Part shown: positions 34,480 through 43,185 of the stretch, one piece after another
Layout of the letters: each line of letters opens with the position of its first letter
Numbering within the stretch: the stretch's first letter is position 1
DNA from: an uncultured Actinomycetes bacterium
GTDB lineage: Bacteria; Actinomycetota; Acidimicrobiia; Acidimicrobiales; RAAP-2
Direction of reading: 5' to 3'
DNA: 64,000 nt
NCBI GenBank assembly: GCA_903825895.1
Contig: CAIKCI010000024.1
Location: 1-64,000, forward strand
Program-made: the position numbers and the translations under genes
Notes under the pieces: generated by a model
The model's database searches: none
Told to the model about the DNA's origin: nothing
What the model saw: only the letters and a program-made list of their open reading frames with translations

Positions 34480-34493
34480 CGAACACCTGTTCG
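34480..34493. promoter_or_regulatory. LexA (SOS) box 1
   Basis: CGAAC-ACCT-GTTCG fits the Gram-positive/actinobacterial LexA consensus CGAAC-N4-GTTCG. It lies 40 bp upstream of the LysM gene start and is the closest box to it. Confidence 0.9.
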
Positions 34494-34507
34494 ACTCTAT
34501 TCCAGCA

Positions 34508-34521
34508 CGAACAGATGTTCG
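34508..34521. promoter_or_regulatory. LexA (SOS) box 2
   Basis: CGAAC-AGAT-GTTCG, a perfect consensus copy, centred 28 bp from box 1. Confidence 0.92.
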
Positions 34522-34536
34522 TGTCAAGGATTAATA

Positions 34537-34550
34537 CGAACAGGTGTTTG
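34537..34550. promoter_or_regulatory. LexA (SOS) box 3
   Basis: CGAAC-AGGT-GTTTG, one mismatch in the second half-site, centred 29 bp from box 2. Confidence 0.8.
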
Positions 34551-34580
34551 ATTTCTTTGCTTCCATTGGCTATGTTGTAG

Positions 34581-34594
34581 CAAACGGGTGTTCG
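34581..34594. promoter_or_regulatory. LexA (SOS) box 4
   Basis: CAAAC-GGGT-GTTCG, one mismatch in the first half-site. It lies 33 bp before the lexA start and is the closest box to that gene. Confidence 0.75.
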
Positions 34595-34627
34595 CAAGGA
34601 ATCTGCCCGCTAACGCAAGGGGGCCAC

Positions 34628-35257
34628 ATGGCTGAAGTTTTAAGCGGTAAACGTAGGGAAATACTGGACTTCATTGGATTATGCCTTCGAGAAAGGGGAT
34701 ACCCACCGTCCGTCAGGGAAATCGGCACCGCTGTGGGATTGACCTCGTCAGCGACAGTTCACAGCCATCTTGCTGTTCTTCAAAAAGAGGGATTCTTGGT
34801 GAAAGACCCAACAAAGCCTCGAGCGATGACCGTCCAATATGACCCGACCTTCGGTGCCGCAATGGCCTCACAGCCGGTCCGCAGCGTGCCCTTGGTCGGT
34901 ACAGTCGCTGCAGGAACCGGCGTCTTGGCTCAAGAAAACGTCGAAGAGCTTTACTCTCTCCCCGAGGAGTTCACCGGCACTGGCGAGACCTTCATGCTGA
35001 AAGTTCGAGGAGATTCCATGATTAACGATGGAATCTTTGATGGTGACTACGTCGTAGTCCGCCAGCAGCCCGACGCTCAAAATGGCGACATTGTCGTTGC
35101 GGGCATCCCCGACGAAGAAGCAACGGTGAAGCGGTTCCGTCAGCAAGGTGCCATGGTCGTCTTGGTCCCAGCTAACGATGCAATGGCTCCAATGGAGTTC
35201 CATGACGAAGATGTTCATATCTACGGCAAGGTGGTTTCTGTCCTTCGCCGTCTCTAA
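34628..35257 (+). CDS. lexA: LexA repressor
   Basis: A 209-residue SOS repressor. I start at ATG 34628, preceded by AAGGGGG; the longer frame from 34544 would begin inside a LexA box. The winged helix-turn-helix is at about 28-46 (SVREIGTAVGLTSSATVHSH). The self-cleavage site is A95-G96 (TVAAGTG), and the catalytic dyad is S130 (GDSMINDG) and K168 (ATVKRF). It should cleave itself when RecA is activated. The four LexA boxes upstream give strong autoregulation and shared control of the divergent LysM-nrdR-PIG-L-dinB run. Confidence 0.97.
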   Translation: MAEVLSGKRREILDFIGLCLRERGYPPSVREIGTAVGLTSSATVHSHLAVLQKEGFLVKDPTKPRAMTVQYDPTFGAAMASQPVRSVPLVGTVAAGTGVLAQENVEELYSLPEEFTGTGETFMLKVRGDSMINDGIFDGDYVVVRQQPDAQNGDIVVAGIPDEEATVKRFRQQGAMVVLVPANDAMAPMEFHDEDVHIYGKVVSVLRRL

Positions 35258-35266
35258 GATCGAACC

Positions 35267-35698
35267 ATGATCGAAGGGATTGCCATCAGTGCGATTGCTG
35301 CGTGGTATCTGACCGGCTTGAGCTGGACGGTCGGTCTTGTCGTCTATCCGTCGTTCTCGCGAGTTGGCGAAGAAACCTGGCAAGAGTTTCATGCCCACCA
35401 TGCTCGAGCAATCACCTTTGCTGTCGGCCCTGTTTGGTTCCTGCAAGCCGTCGGACTTTCTCTCTGGCTGATTACCATGAATGGCTCGACGTGGGTCACC
35501 TGGGCCCTGAGTGCTCTCGGCGCACTCGCCACAGTGGGTCTGACGATTCTGGGCGCCATCCCACGTCACAATCGCCTCACCGCCAAACGTGAGGTATCTG
35601 ACATTCAAGGGCTTCTGTACGTTCACTGGTGGCGAACGGCCAGTTGGACACTCTGTGCCGTGGCGTCAACCGTGGCGCTGTTTATGACCCTTCATTGA
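35267..35698 (+). CDS. Four-helix membrane protein, function unknown
   Basis: A 143-residue protein with about four hydrophobic segments (IAISAIAAWYLTGLSWTVGL, FAVGPVWFLQAVGLSLWL, WVTWALSALGALATVGLTIL, and a C-terminal TASWTLCAVASTVALFM). HAHHA between helices 1 and 2 and a Trp-rich C-terminus are notable. The pattern resembles small DUF1772-like membrane proteins, but I am not sure. It follows lexA after 9 bp and may be cotranscribed. It overlaps the convergent dapE by 17 bp. Confidence 0.65.
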   Translation: MIEGIAISAIAAWYLTGLSWTVGLVVYPSFSRVGEETWQEFHAHHARAITFAVGPVWFLQAVGLSLWLITMNGSTWVTWALSALGALATVGLTILGAIPRHNRLTAKREVSDIQGLLYVHWWRTASWTLCAVASTVALFMTLH

Positions 35699-36749
35699 GC
35701 ATGGCCTGAAGGACGCCAGCCAAGGATTCAAGATCGCCAGCGGTGAGACATTCTCCGGAGCGATGGGCGAGGTGCGGATCCCCCGCTCCAAAGTTGGCAG
35801 CCGGGACGCCCCATTCCGTGAAGGTTGCCACATCCGTCCATCCCACTTTCGCACTCACCTCTCCCCCACTCAGTTCAACCAAGCGACCGAGAATGGGGTG
35901 GGTCAAATTCGGCAGGGCTCCCAGTGCTGATTCAGTGATCACCATGGAGTCGCCATGCTCGGGATCGAGATAAGGATCGAGGATGCTCTCGAGCCAGCGA
36001 GCCGCATCCTCACCGCTTCGGTCGGGAGCAAAGCGATAGTTGACCGCAATCGTTACCGAACCGGGAACCACATTCAACGCCCGCCCACCTTCAATTGTCA
36101 CCGCTTGGAGCTGTTCACTAAAAATCACTCCATCGATCGGGACTTCTCGCACGGGTGCTGTTGCGATTGCTTGGAGAATATCGCTCGCCCGGTGAATAGC
36201 GTTGACTCCCATGTAGGGCCGAGCGCTATGAGCTTCTTTGCCTCCAAGAGTGATCTGGGCATGAAGCGTCCCTTGACAGCCAGCTTCTACGAGTCCGGAA
36301 GTCGGCTCCCCCAGAATGGCCACGTCGCCGAGAAGCAGACTGGCATCATGCTGAGCGATTTCGTGGAGACCACTTTCACTTCGAGCGATCTCTTCTCGGG
36401 CATAAAAAATCCACGTGATGTCTCTACCAGGGTTGGTCAGTGTCTGAGCCAAATGCGTCATCACTGCCAGAGTTCCCTTCATGTCGACAATGCCTAAGCC
36501 CGAAATAACACCATTTTTTTCTTCGGCTGGACCATGCTCAAGCGGCACCGTGTCGAGATGGCCAGCAACAATGACGCGTTCAGTTCTCCCCAACTGCGTG
36601 CGGGCGACCACATTGTCGCCGATTCGAATCGTCTCAAGGTGGTCGCACGCGCTAAGGAGCGATTCAACCACCCTCGCCAACTCTCCTTCCGACCGGCTGG
36701 GTGAGGCGATGTCCACAAACGACATCGCCAACTCAGTAACGCTGTTCAT
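35682..36749 (-). CDS. dapE: Succinyl-diaminopimelate desuccinylase
   Basis: A 355-residue M20-family enzyme. GHLDTVP (about 78-84), GLGIVDMKG (about 100-108) and the metal/catalytic region ARSESGL (with EEIARSE) are in order; DapE removes succinate from N-succinyl-LL-diaminopimelate. It overlaps dapD by 4 bp (ATGA) and closes the dapC-dapD-dapE unit, which supports the assignment over other M20 peptidases. The product feeds DapF, encoded upstream in the same run. Confidence 0.9.
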   Translation of the reverse strand: MNSVTELAMSFVDIASPSRSEGELARVVESLLSACDHLETIRIGDNVVARTQLGRTERVIVAGHLDTVPLEHGPAEEKNGVISGLGIVDMKGTLAVMTHLAQTLTNPGRDITWIFYAREEIARSESGLHEIAQHDASLLLGDVAILGEPTSGLVEAGCQGTLHAQITLGGKEAHSARPYMGVNAIHRASDILQAIATAPVREVPIDGVIFSEQLQAVTIEGGRALNVVPGSVTIAVNYRFAPDRSGEDAARWLESILDPYLDPEHGDSMVITESALGALPNLTHPILGRLVELSGGEVSAKVGWTDVATFTEWGVPAANFGAGDPHLAHRSGECLTAGDLESLAGVLQAMLNEGS

Positions 36750-37573
36750 GTGGCGATACCATGTCCTCGCAAGACGTCATTCAGCGCGACTTTGTCATGA
36801 CGCTGCCCTTCGGTCAAATACTCAAGCACCAACACACAGGGCAGGAAAAATTCGCCGCCGGCAAATTCTCTCCGTCGTGAAGCACCAACAGCCACACTCC
36901 AGGGAGGTACATGACCTCGTGAAATCTCTTGACCTGTCTGTGCATCAATGACGGGAATCGAAGGGTTCAAAATTGTTCCCGCTCCCAACACTGCACCGCG
37001 ACCCACTCGTGCTCCCTCGACCACCATGCAGCGACTGCCGATAAAGGCTTCGTCTTCGATCACCACCGGGACAGCATTCGGCGGTTCAAGAACACCACCG
37101 ATCCCCACTCCTCCGGCCAGGTGAACGTCGGCCCCTATCTGTGCACACGAGCCGACGGTCGCCCACGTATCGACCATGGAACGTTCTCCGACTCGTGCGC
37201 CGATATTTACGTAGCTCGGCATCATGATCACCCCAGGAGCTAAGAATGACCCCCAGCGGGCAGAAGCACCCGGAACCACACGCACACCTTGTGCTTGATA
37301 GTCGTGCTTGAGAGGCAGCTTGTCGGCGAACTCAAATGGCCCCACCGTCATGGTCTCCATCCCTTGAAGGCGAAACAGTAGCAAGATGGCCTGCTTGAGC
37401 CACTCATTCACCTTCACGGTGTCGGTGGCTTCGTCCACGAAGGCCACTCGTTCGACTCCGCTGTCGAGGAGCTCAATGGCTTCGTAGACAAGCGACGTGG
37501 CCTCTGCATCTCCCGCGCTCAGCGAAGAAGCATTGGCAAAGAGTTCACTAATTGATGCGGCAAGAGATCCCAT
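36746..37573 (-). CDS. dapD: Tetrahydrodipicolinate N-succinyltransferase
   Basis: A 275-residue left-handed beta-helix acyltransferase with start at ATG 37573. The hexapeptide repeats include GGVGIGGVLEPPNAVPVVIE and GARVGRGAVLGAGTIL; these and the length (E. coli DapD has 274) match the classical proteobacterial DapD. The actinobacterial type as in M. tuberculosis is longer, about 317. It transfers succinate from succinyl-CoA to tetrahydrodipicolinate. It is preceded by dapC after 38 bp and overlaps dapE. Confidence 0.92.
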   Translation of the reverse strand: MGSLAASISELFANASSLSAGDAEATSLVYEAIELLDSGVERVAFVDEATDTVKVNEWLKQAILLLFRLQGMETMTVGPFEFADKLPLKHDYQAQGVRVVPGASARWGSFLAPGVIMMPSYVNIGARVGERSMVDTWATVGSCAQIGADVHLAGGVGIGGVLEPPNAVPVVIEDEAFIGSRCMVVEGARVGRGAVLGAGTILNPSIPVIDAQTGQEISRGHVPPWSVAVGASRRREFAGGEFFLPCVLVLEYLTEGQRHDKVALNDVLRGHGIAT

Positions 37574-37611
37574 AGGGGTATCGTAGCGGCGCAAGCGCTC
37601 GCCTCGGGGCC

Positions 37612-38736
37612 CTAAAACTCCTGAGAAGATGCCAGGCGCTGTGCCACGAGCTCTAATCGCTCGGTCGGCTGGACCACCGCTAAGCGCACATGCTTGGACC
37701 CTGCAGGGCCATAAAGATCACCCGGGGTCACGAGAATCCCGCCTTTTTCTGCCAGTGATCGAGCGAATTCCCAACCGTCGCCCATTGACGCAGGAACCGG
37801 TATCCAAAGATAGAACGAGCCCTGAGGGACAATTGCCTGCGCCCCCAGTGCGCCTAAGGCTGCAGCCATGATCACAAGACGCTCCTGGTAGCGCACGCGC
37901 TGCGCCATCACGTGCTCGTCGTCGTCAAAGGCCATGGCCCCTGCGGCTTGGACTGGCCCCGCCACCATAAGACCGGCGTGTTGGCGGACATTACGCAAGA
38001 AGGAAACGATTTCTCCGTCACCGGCATAAACCCCAGCGCGCACCCCTGCCAAATTCGAACGTTTTGAAAGCGAGTGCACCGCGACAACTCCGTCACATCC
38101 TGACTCGAGAATCGTTCGGGGAGGTCCGTCCCACGTGAATTCGCAATAACACTCATCAGAGAACACCGGGATGCTCTGCGAACGTCCCCATCGAGCAGTT
38201 GCCTCGAGGTCATCAAGAGAACCTGTTGGATTTGACGGTGAGTTCGACCACAGAAGAAGTGCTCTCTCGGCGATGGCTTCGGGGATGCTTTCGAGATCAA
38301 GACGACCATTGTTCAGGGGAACGGGATACGATTCCAAGCCAGCCAGCGTCGCTCCCATGGCGTAGGTCGGATACGAGATCTCGGGATAGAGCACGACGTC
38401 CTTGTCGGGTGAGCGCAAAGAGAGGAACTGCGCAGTTGACGCGACGAACTCTTTCGTTCCAACGCATGCAGCGATTTGCTCTTGCGCGAGCGCCACGCCG
38501 AAGCGTCGTTCCATCCATCCACCTGCTGATTGACGAAAACCATCACTCCCCGCTGATGTGGGATAGCCCCGTTCGCTTCCCGAAGTCGACAGCGCCGCAA
38601 TGATCTCCTGCATGGGTGCATCACATGGGGTGCCAATCGAACAGTCAACCAATCCCCCGGGCAGTGCAGACGCAAGTTCTTTGATGGCCGAAAGGCGGTC
38701 ATAGGGATACGGCGGCGGCGTAAATCCCTGCCTCAT
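37612..38736 (-). CDS. dapC: N-succinyldiaminopimelate aminotransferase (class I/II PLP)
   Basis: A 374-residue aminotransferase. The PLP lysine is in HSLSKRSNLAGVRAG, with LLLWSNSPSNPTG for substrate binding and ERGYPTSAGSDGFRQ at about residues 55-69. Family membership is sure; the DapC role is taken from the neighbouring dapD and dapE. It would make N-succinyl-LL-2,6-diaminopimelate. It overlaps hflX by 4 bp. Confidence 0.87.
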   Translation of the reverse strand: MRQGFTPPPYPYDRLSAIKELASALPGGLVDCSIGTPCDAPMQEIIAALSTSGSERGYPTSAGSDGFRQSAGGWMERRFGVALAQEQIAACVGTKEFVASTAQFLSLRSPDKDVVLYPEISYPTYAMGATLAGLESYPVPLNNGRLDLESIPEAIAERALLLWSNSPSNPTGSLDDLEATARWGRSQSIPVFSDECYCEFTWDGPPRTILESGCDGVVAVHSLSKRSNLAGVRAGVYAGDGEIVSFLRNVRQHAGLMVAGPVQAAGAMAFDDDEHVMAQRVRYQERLVIMAAALGALGAQAIVPQGSFYLWIPVPASMGDGWEFARSLAEKGGILVTPGDLYGPAGSKHVRLAVVQPTERLELVAQRLASSQEF

Positions 38737-40016
38737 GGCGCCACCGCAAATTCAGAGAACTTCGCCTTCCCTGCATCGTCAAGCACGACATGCAGAACGG
38801 TCATCTCGTCGTTCTCGTGACTGTCGATCACGTCACCTTCTCGATGGGCTGCTGCGATCAGGTCCCCTCGACCGTGAGGGATGTTGAGTTGCACAACCCG
38901 ATCGCTGCTTCTGATCCTCTGACCCAAGACGGTTAGTAATTCTTCGATCCCGGCCCCCGTTCCAGCTGAAATAGTGACCGAGCCTTCGTGGTCAAAGGCC
39001 AACTGTTTGGCCTCGTCAGGCGCAAGGTCGGCTTTATTAATCACTAAGAGCTCCGGGACACCACCAGCACCGATCTCTCGCACCACGCTCCGAACCGATT
39101 CCAGTTGGCCCTCAGGATCAGGGGCCGAGGCATCGACGACGTGCAGGAGCAGCTCTGCCAACCGTACCGAGTCCAGCGTCGACTGAAATGCTTCAACAAG
39201 TTCGTGGGGAAGGTTCGCAATGAAACCGACCGTGTCCGTCAGCAGGACTATTTCACCTCCGGGCATGGCGAGTTGGCGAGTCCGTGGGTCAAGAGTCTCA
39301 AAGAGTCGATCGGCTGCCGGTACGCCAGCGTCAGTGAGTTGATTGAGCAAAGTTGACTTTCCGGCGTTGGTGTAGCCCACCAACGCCACATCGTGGCGGC
39401 GTCCTCGACTCCTCTGAGAACGCTGCGTAGAGCGAGTCTTCGTGACCTGGCGTAACTCTTGTTCAAGTTTGTGCATCCGGCGAACCAAGCGCCGGCGATC
39501 GACTTCGAGTTGCGTTTCACCGGGACCTCGCGTACCGATCCCACCGGCTTGCTGAGAGAGGCCCTGGCCCCTGCCGCGCAAGCGTGGCAGCCGATATCGA
39601 AGGAGCGCCAGTTCAACTTGCGCCTTTCCTTCTGGGGAACGAGCGTTTTGGGCGAAGATGTCCAAAATTACGGCGGTTCGGTCAATGGCCGTTCGCCCGA
39701 GGATCTTTTGGAGGTTGCGCTGCTGGGCGGGGCTGAGGTTGTTCTCAAAGACCACAGTGTCAATGTCAAGTACCAGACACTGCTCATGAAGTTCCTCAGT
39801 TTTCCCAGATCCAATGAACGTGGCGGGGTCTGCCCCACTGCGGCGCTGGACGATACGGCCCACCACGTCGGCACCCGCCGTCGCCACGAGCGCATGAAGT
39901 TCATCGAGAGAGCGATCAAGCGCTTCGACACTCATGCCTGGAAGGACCACACCGACCAAGATGATGCGCTCTCGAAACGTACGATCGATGAGCGTTTGTG
40001 GAAGGTATTCGCTCAC
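38733..40016 (-). CDS. hflX: GTPase HflX
   Basis: A 427-residue ribosome-associated GTPase starting at GTG 40016. The N-terminal HflX domain includes VFENNLSPAQQRNLQKILGR and the diagnostic LRGRGQGLSQQAGGIGTRGP. The G domain has GYTNAGKSTLLNQL (G1), DTVGF (G3) and NKAD (G4). HflX splits stalled ribosomes. It overlaps dapF and dapC by 4 bp on each side, so it is embedded in the DAP operon. Confidence 0.95.
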   Translation of the reverse strand: MSEYLPQTLIDRTFRERIILVGVVLPGMSVEALDRSLDELHALVATAGADVVGRIVQRRSGADPATFIGSGKTEELHEQCLVLDIDTVVFENNLSPAQQRNLQKILGRTAIDRTAVILDIFAQNARSPEGKAQVELALLRYRLPRLRGRGQGLSQQAGGIGTRGPGETQLEVDRRRLVRRMHKLEQELRQVTKTRSTQRSQRSRGRRHDVALVGYTNAGKSTLLNQLTDAGVPAADRLFETLDPRTRQLAMPGGEIVLLTDTVGFIANLPHELVEAFQSTLDSVRLAELLLHVVDASAPDPEGQLESVRSVVREIGAGGVPELLVINKADLAPDEAKQLAFDHEGSVTISAGTGAGIEELLTVLGQRIRSSDRVVQLNIPHGRGDLIAAAHREGDVIDSHENDEMTVLHVVLDDAGKAKFSEFAVAP

Positions 40017-40813
40017 TGCACCCTCGTCAGGGGGACCAGGAGATCCCCAAGAAATTGAACAGGCCCCGACAATCTTGCACGGTCCCCGTCAAACGAGACG
40101 TCCAATACCCCGCCGGGATTCGCCACCTTGACCGTGTCACCCGTAAGGCCCAGCGCTCGAGTCGCTCCTACAGAAGCGACGGATCCAGACCCACATGCCA
40201 AGGTTGGTCCCACGCCACGTTCATAGACCACCAAGGCGATACTTTCCTGATTGTGGACCTCGACCCACTCACAATTGATACCTCCTGGGCGCATGGCTTG
40301 GAGTGCCTTCCCTGTGCCTTCAAGGTCAATACTTCCAAGTTCATCGACGATCTGGACGCGGTGAGGATTGCCAACCATCACCGTGGCGGTGCGCTTATCA
40401 AGATCAAGAGCTTCAACGACAACGTCACCCATATCGACCGAGGTCTCTGCCGTCGAACCTTCTGGGTCCGCGCAGGTCACAGCGCGCAGCCCAGAGCCTG
40501 TCATGATGGCAAAGGCGCCGCTTGCGACGAGACCAGCTCGCACCGCTGCATGTGCCGCACAGCGCACCCCATTGCCAGAGATCTCTGCCAGTGATCCGTC
40601 ACTATTGTGAAGTGTCATTGTGAGATCTCCCCCGCCAGATGGACCAGCAAGGGTTATGACTCCATCAGCGCCTAGGCCATGGCGACGGTCCGCAAGAAGC
40701 CGAACCTCTTGAGCCGTGAGCTGCACACGTTCTTCAAGATCGATCATGATGAGAAAGTCGTTTCCCGCTCCCTCATGTTTACTCAGGCCCAACGAGACGG
40801 TCTCTTCCTCCAC
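40013..40813 (-). CDS. dapF: Diaminopimelate epimerase
   Basis: A 266-residue PLP-independent racemase. The two catalytic cysteines are in GNGVRCAAHA and LACGSGSVASVGA, and KHEGAGNDFLIM is the N-terminal signature. It converts LL- to meso-diaminopimelate for lysine and peptidoglycan. It sits 12 bp after miaA and overlaps hflX. Confidence 0.95.
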   Translation of the reverse strand: MEEETVSLGLSKHEGAGNDFLIMIDLEERVQLTAQEVRLLADRRHGLGADGVITLAGPSGGGDLTMTLHNSDGSLAEISGNGVRCAAHAAVRAGLVASGAFAIMTGSGLRAVTCADPEGSTAETSVDMGDVVVEALDLDKRTATVMVGNPHRVQIVDELGSIDLEGTGKALQAMRPGGINCEWVEVHNQESIALVVYERGVGPTLACGSGSVASVGATRALGLTGDTVKVANPGGVLDVSFDGDRARLSGPVQFLGDLLVPLTRVQ

Positions 40814-40825
40814 TTCGACAGTCTC

Positions 40826-41755
40826 TCACTGCACAGCAGTGCCAGGGGCATCAAATGCCGCCAGAACAGCCAAGACTGCTTCATCGGCCGAGTTAACCCA
40901 CTGAACCCTTGGATCTCGACGGAACCAAGAGCGTTGCCGTCGGATCAATTTCTGCGTCCGGCCGATCGTCGCCTGTATGGGAATTTCTTGGTCGCCGCCC
41001 CGCTCACCCCAATCAAGGAACTCCCGATAGCCAATGGCTTGTCGAGCCGTTCGAGAAATCCCTTGAGACCGGTCTGCCAACGATTGCACCTCATCGATAA
41101 ACCCTTGCGCGACCCATGAACGCACCCGCTCTTCGGCCCGACGATCGAGCTCATCGAGGTTTACGTCTAGGCCAATTTGGATGATGGGATTCTCTGGATA
41201 GGCCTCAAGGCCCGGTCCATATGACGAGAACATTGCTCCCGAACCGTCGAGGACCTCGAGGGCCCGGACCAAGCGCCGGGTGTTCTGCGGATCGATACGT
41301 TCTGCCGCCAAGGGATCGTGCTCTTTGAGTCGCCCATAAAGACAGTCGCGGCCGGTCTCTGTCTCGGCTTCTTGTTCAAGACGCTGCTTTATTTCGGGGA
41401 ACTGACCCGGGATATCGAGTTGGTCAATCACAGCCCGGTGGTAAAGGCCGGTGCCTCCGACGTAGAGCGCACGATGACCGCGCTCCGCTATCTGTTTGCT
41501 CGCCAGTTGTGCTCGTTCTTGAAACAGCGAGACCGTGCACTCTTCATGGGGATCCAAGATATCAATCATGTGGTGAGGGATCTCTTGGCGAACGGATAGC
41601 GGTGGTTTCGCTGTTCCCAAATCCATGCCGCGGTAGACCGCCATCGAGTCAACCGAGATAATTTCTACATCTAATTGGAATCGCGCTACCTCGAGCGCTA
41701 CCGCTGACTTCCCAGAGGCGGTAGCGCCGACAATGGCAACCGCCGGTGACGTCAC
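40826..41755 (-). CDS. miaA: tRNA dimethylallyltransferase
   Basis: A 309-residue protein; the start GTG 41755 is chosen because it follows the miaB stop by 1 bp and gives the normal family length (314-316). The P-loop is VGATASGKSAVAL at the N-terminus, followed by SVDSMAVYRGMDLGTAKP and HHMIDILDP. It adds dimethylallyl to A37 of tRNAs reading UNN codons; MiaB, encoded next to it, adds the methylthio group. Confidence 0.95.
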   Translation of the reverse strand: MTSPAVAIVGATASGKSAVALEVARFQLDVEIISVDSMAVYRGMDLGTAKPPLSVRQEIPHHMIDILDPHEECTVSLFQERAQLASKQIAERGHRALYVGGTGLYHRAVIDQLDIPGQFPEIKQRLEQEAETETGRDCLYGRLKEHDPLAAERIDPQNTRRLVRALEVLDGSGAMFSSYGPGLEAYPENPIIQIGLDVNLDELDRRAEERVRSWVAQGFIDEVQSLADRSQGISRTARQAIGYREFLDWGERGGDQEIPIQATIGRTQKLIRRQRSWFRRDPRVQWVNSADEAVLAVLAAFDAPGTAVQ

Positions 41756-41756
41756 G

Positions 41757-43148
41757 TTAGTGAGCCTGAAGGGCCAGTCTGCGTGGCGTGGTTGATTCTG
41801 CGAGCAAGGAGATGAACCTGCCCTCCAAGTGATGGGGGGCACCACGGGTCACCTCAACGTTGACAAACGCACCAGGAATCGCTGCCTTGGGATCACTGCT
41901 TTCAAAATGGATAGGTTTTCCTTGTCGGGTGCGTCCAGTCGTGACCGCAGGGTCCCGTCGACTCGGCCCTTCAACAAGTGCTTCCTCTTGCATCCCAACT
42001 CGCAATGAGGCCTTCAGAAGAGCTGATCGCTCGACGACTTGATTCAGTCGCTGAAATCGTTCTGCAATGATCTCGGGGGCGACGAAGTCACCTTCCATGT
42101 CGGCCGCTCTCGTTCCTGGACGAGGAGAGAAAATAAACGTGTAGGCACTGTCATATTCGGCGGCTGCCACAACCGCCAAGGTTTCATCGAACTCTTGATC
42201 ACTCTCCCCGGGGAATCCCACGATGATGTCGGTCGAAACGCTGAGATCACCGATGGCATGGCGCGCCGCTGCGAGACGTTCGAGATATCGCTCGGCGGTG
42301 TATCCCCGGCGCATTGCTGAGAGCACACGGTCTGATCCGGACTGCAATGGCAGGTGGAGCTGATTGCACACCGCGGGTACGTGCGCCATCGCTTCGATGG
42401 TCTCAGGCCGAAGGTCTTTCGGGTGTGGGCTCGTAAAACGGACCCGTTCGATACCCTCGACTGCCCCTACCCCAGCGAGCAACTCGGCAAACAATGGCCG
42501 TCGCTTTGTCAGGTCACGGCCGTAGGAGTTGACGTTTTGGCCCAGCAAGGTGATCTCACGAACTCCTCGCGAGGCCAAGGTCTCAGCTTCGTTGATGAGA
42601 TCGTCAAAAGGCCGAGAGATCTCTTCTCCCCGCACGGAAGGAACGATACAGAATGCACACGAGTTGTCGCATCCCGTTTGAATAGTCATCCACGCAGCCC
42701 AGGGAACTTCTCGAACGGCATTCAGCGCTGGCGCTCCATGCGTCGCCTCTTCCGGGTCTGGACCGTCCAGGATCTCGAGAAGGTTGCCCTCCTCACGCGA
42801 TCGGCGCAACAGGACAGGAGTGGCCAGCAGATTATGAGTACCAACGACCACATCAACATGGTCGGCTCGTCGTTGAATAGCCTCTGGATCCATCTGCGAA
42901 AAACAACCGGTTACCGCAATCTGCATACCTGGACGACGCTCTTTGATGCTGCGGAGATGCCCTAAGTGTCCGTAAAGTTTATTGCCAGCATTCTCGCGGA
43001 TAGCGCAGGTGTTCAACACCACGACGTCTGCTTCTTCGACGTCATCGGTGGGCACCATGCCGTCAGCGACCATCAAGCCGGCCAAGCGCTCCGAGTCGTG
43101 CTCGTTCATCTGGCAGCCAAAGGTTCTAATAAGGAACTTCTTTGTCAC
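41757..43148 (-). CDS. miaB: tRNA-2-methylthio-N6-dimethylallyladenosine synthase
   Basis: A 463-residue radical-SAM methylthiotransferase, start GTG 43148 (the open frame extends into thrB). The N-terminal cluster cysteines are in FGCQMNEHD, NTCAIREN and TGCFSQMDP. The radical-SAM site is CDNSCAFC (Cx3Cx2C), and a TRAM domain ends the protein. Together with MiaA it modifies A37. The gene order thrB-miaB-miaA-dapF places tRNA modification within an amino-acid/envelope run. Confidence 0.94.
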   Translation of the reverse strand: MTKKFLIRTFGCQMNEHDSERLAGLMVADGMVPTDDVEEADVVVLNTCAIRENAGNKLYGHLGHLRSIKERRPGMQIAVTGCFSQMDPEAIQRRADHVDVVVGTHNLLATPVLLRRSREEGNLLEILDGPDPEEATHGAPALNAVREVPWAAWMTIQTGCDNSCAFCIVPSVRGEEISRPFDDLINEAETLASRGVREITLLGQNVNSYGRDLTKRRPLFAELLAGVGAVEGIERVRFTSPHPKDLRPETIEAMAHVPAVCNQLHLPLQSGSDRVLSAMRRGYTAERYLERLAAARHAIGDLSVSTDIIVGFPGESDQEFDETLAVVAAAEYDSAYTFIFSPRPGTRAADMEGDFVAPEIIAERFQRLNQVVERSALLKASLRVGMQEEALVEGPSRRDPAVTTGRTRQGKPIHFESSDPKAAIPGAFVNVEVTRGAPHHLEGRFISLLAESTTPRRLALQAH

Positions 43149-43185
43149 CTTCTCAGTGTAGGGGCCGAGGAAGCTCTGAGATTTC

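Noticed and set aside
34544-34627. Upstream extension of lexA starting inside LexA box 3
   Set aside because: It would put coding sequence across operator boxes; ATG 34628 has a good ribosome-binding site and matches LexA length.
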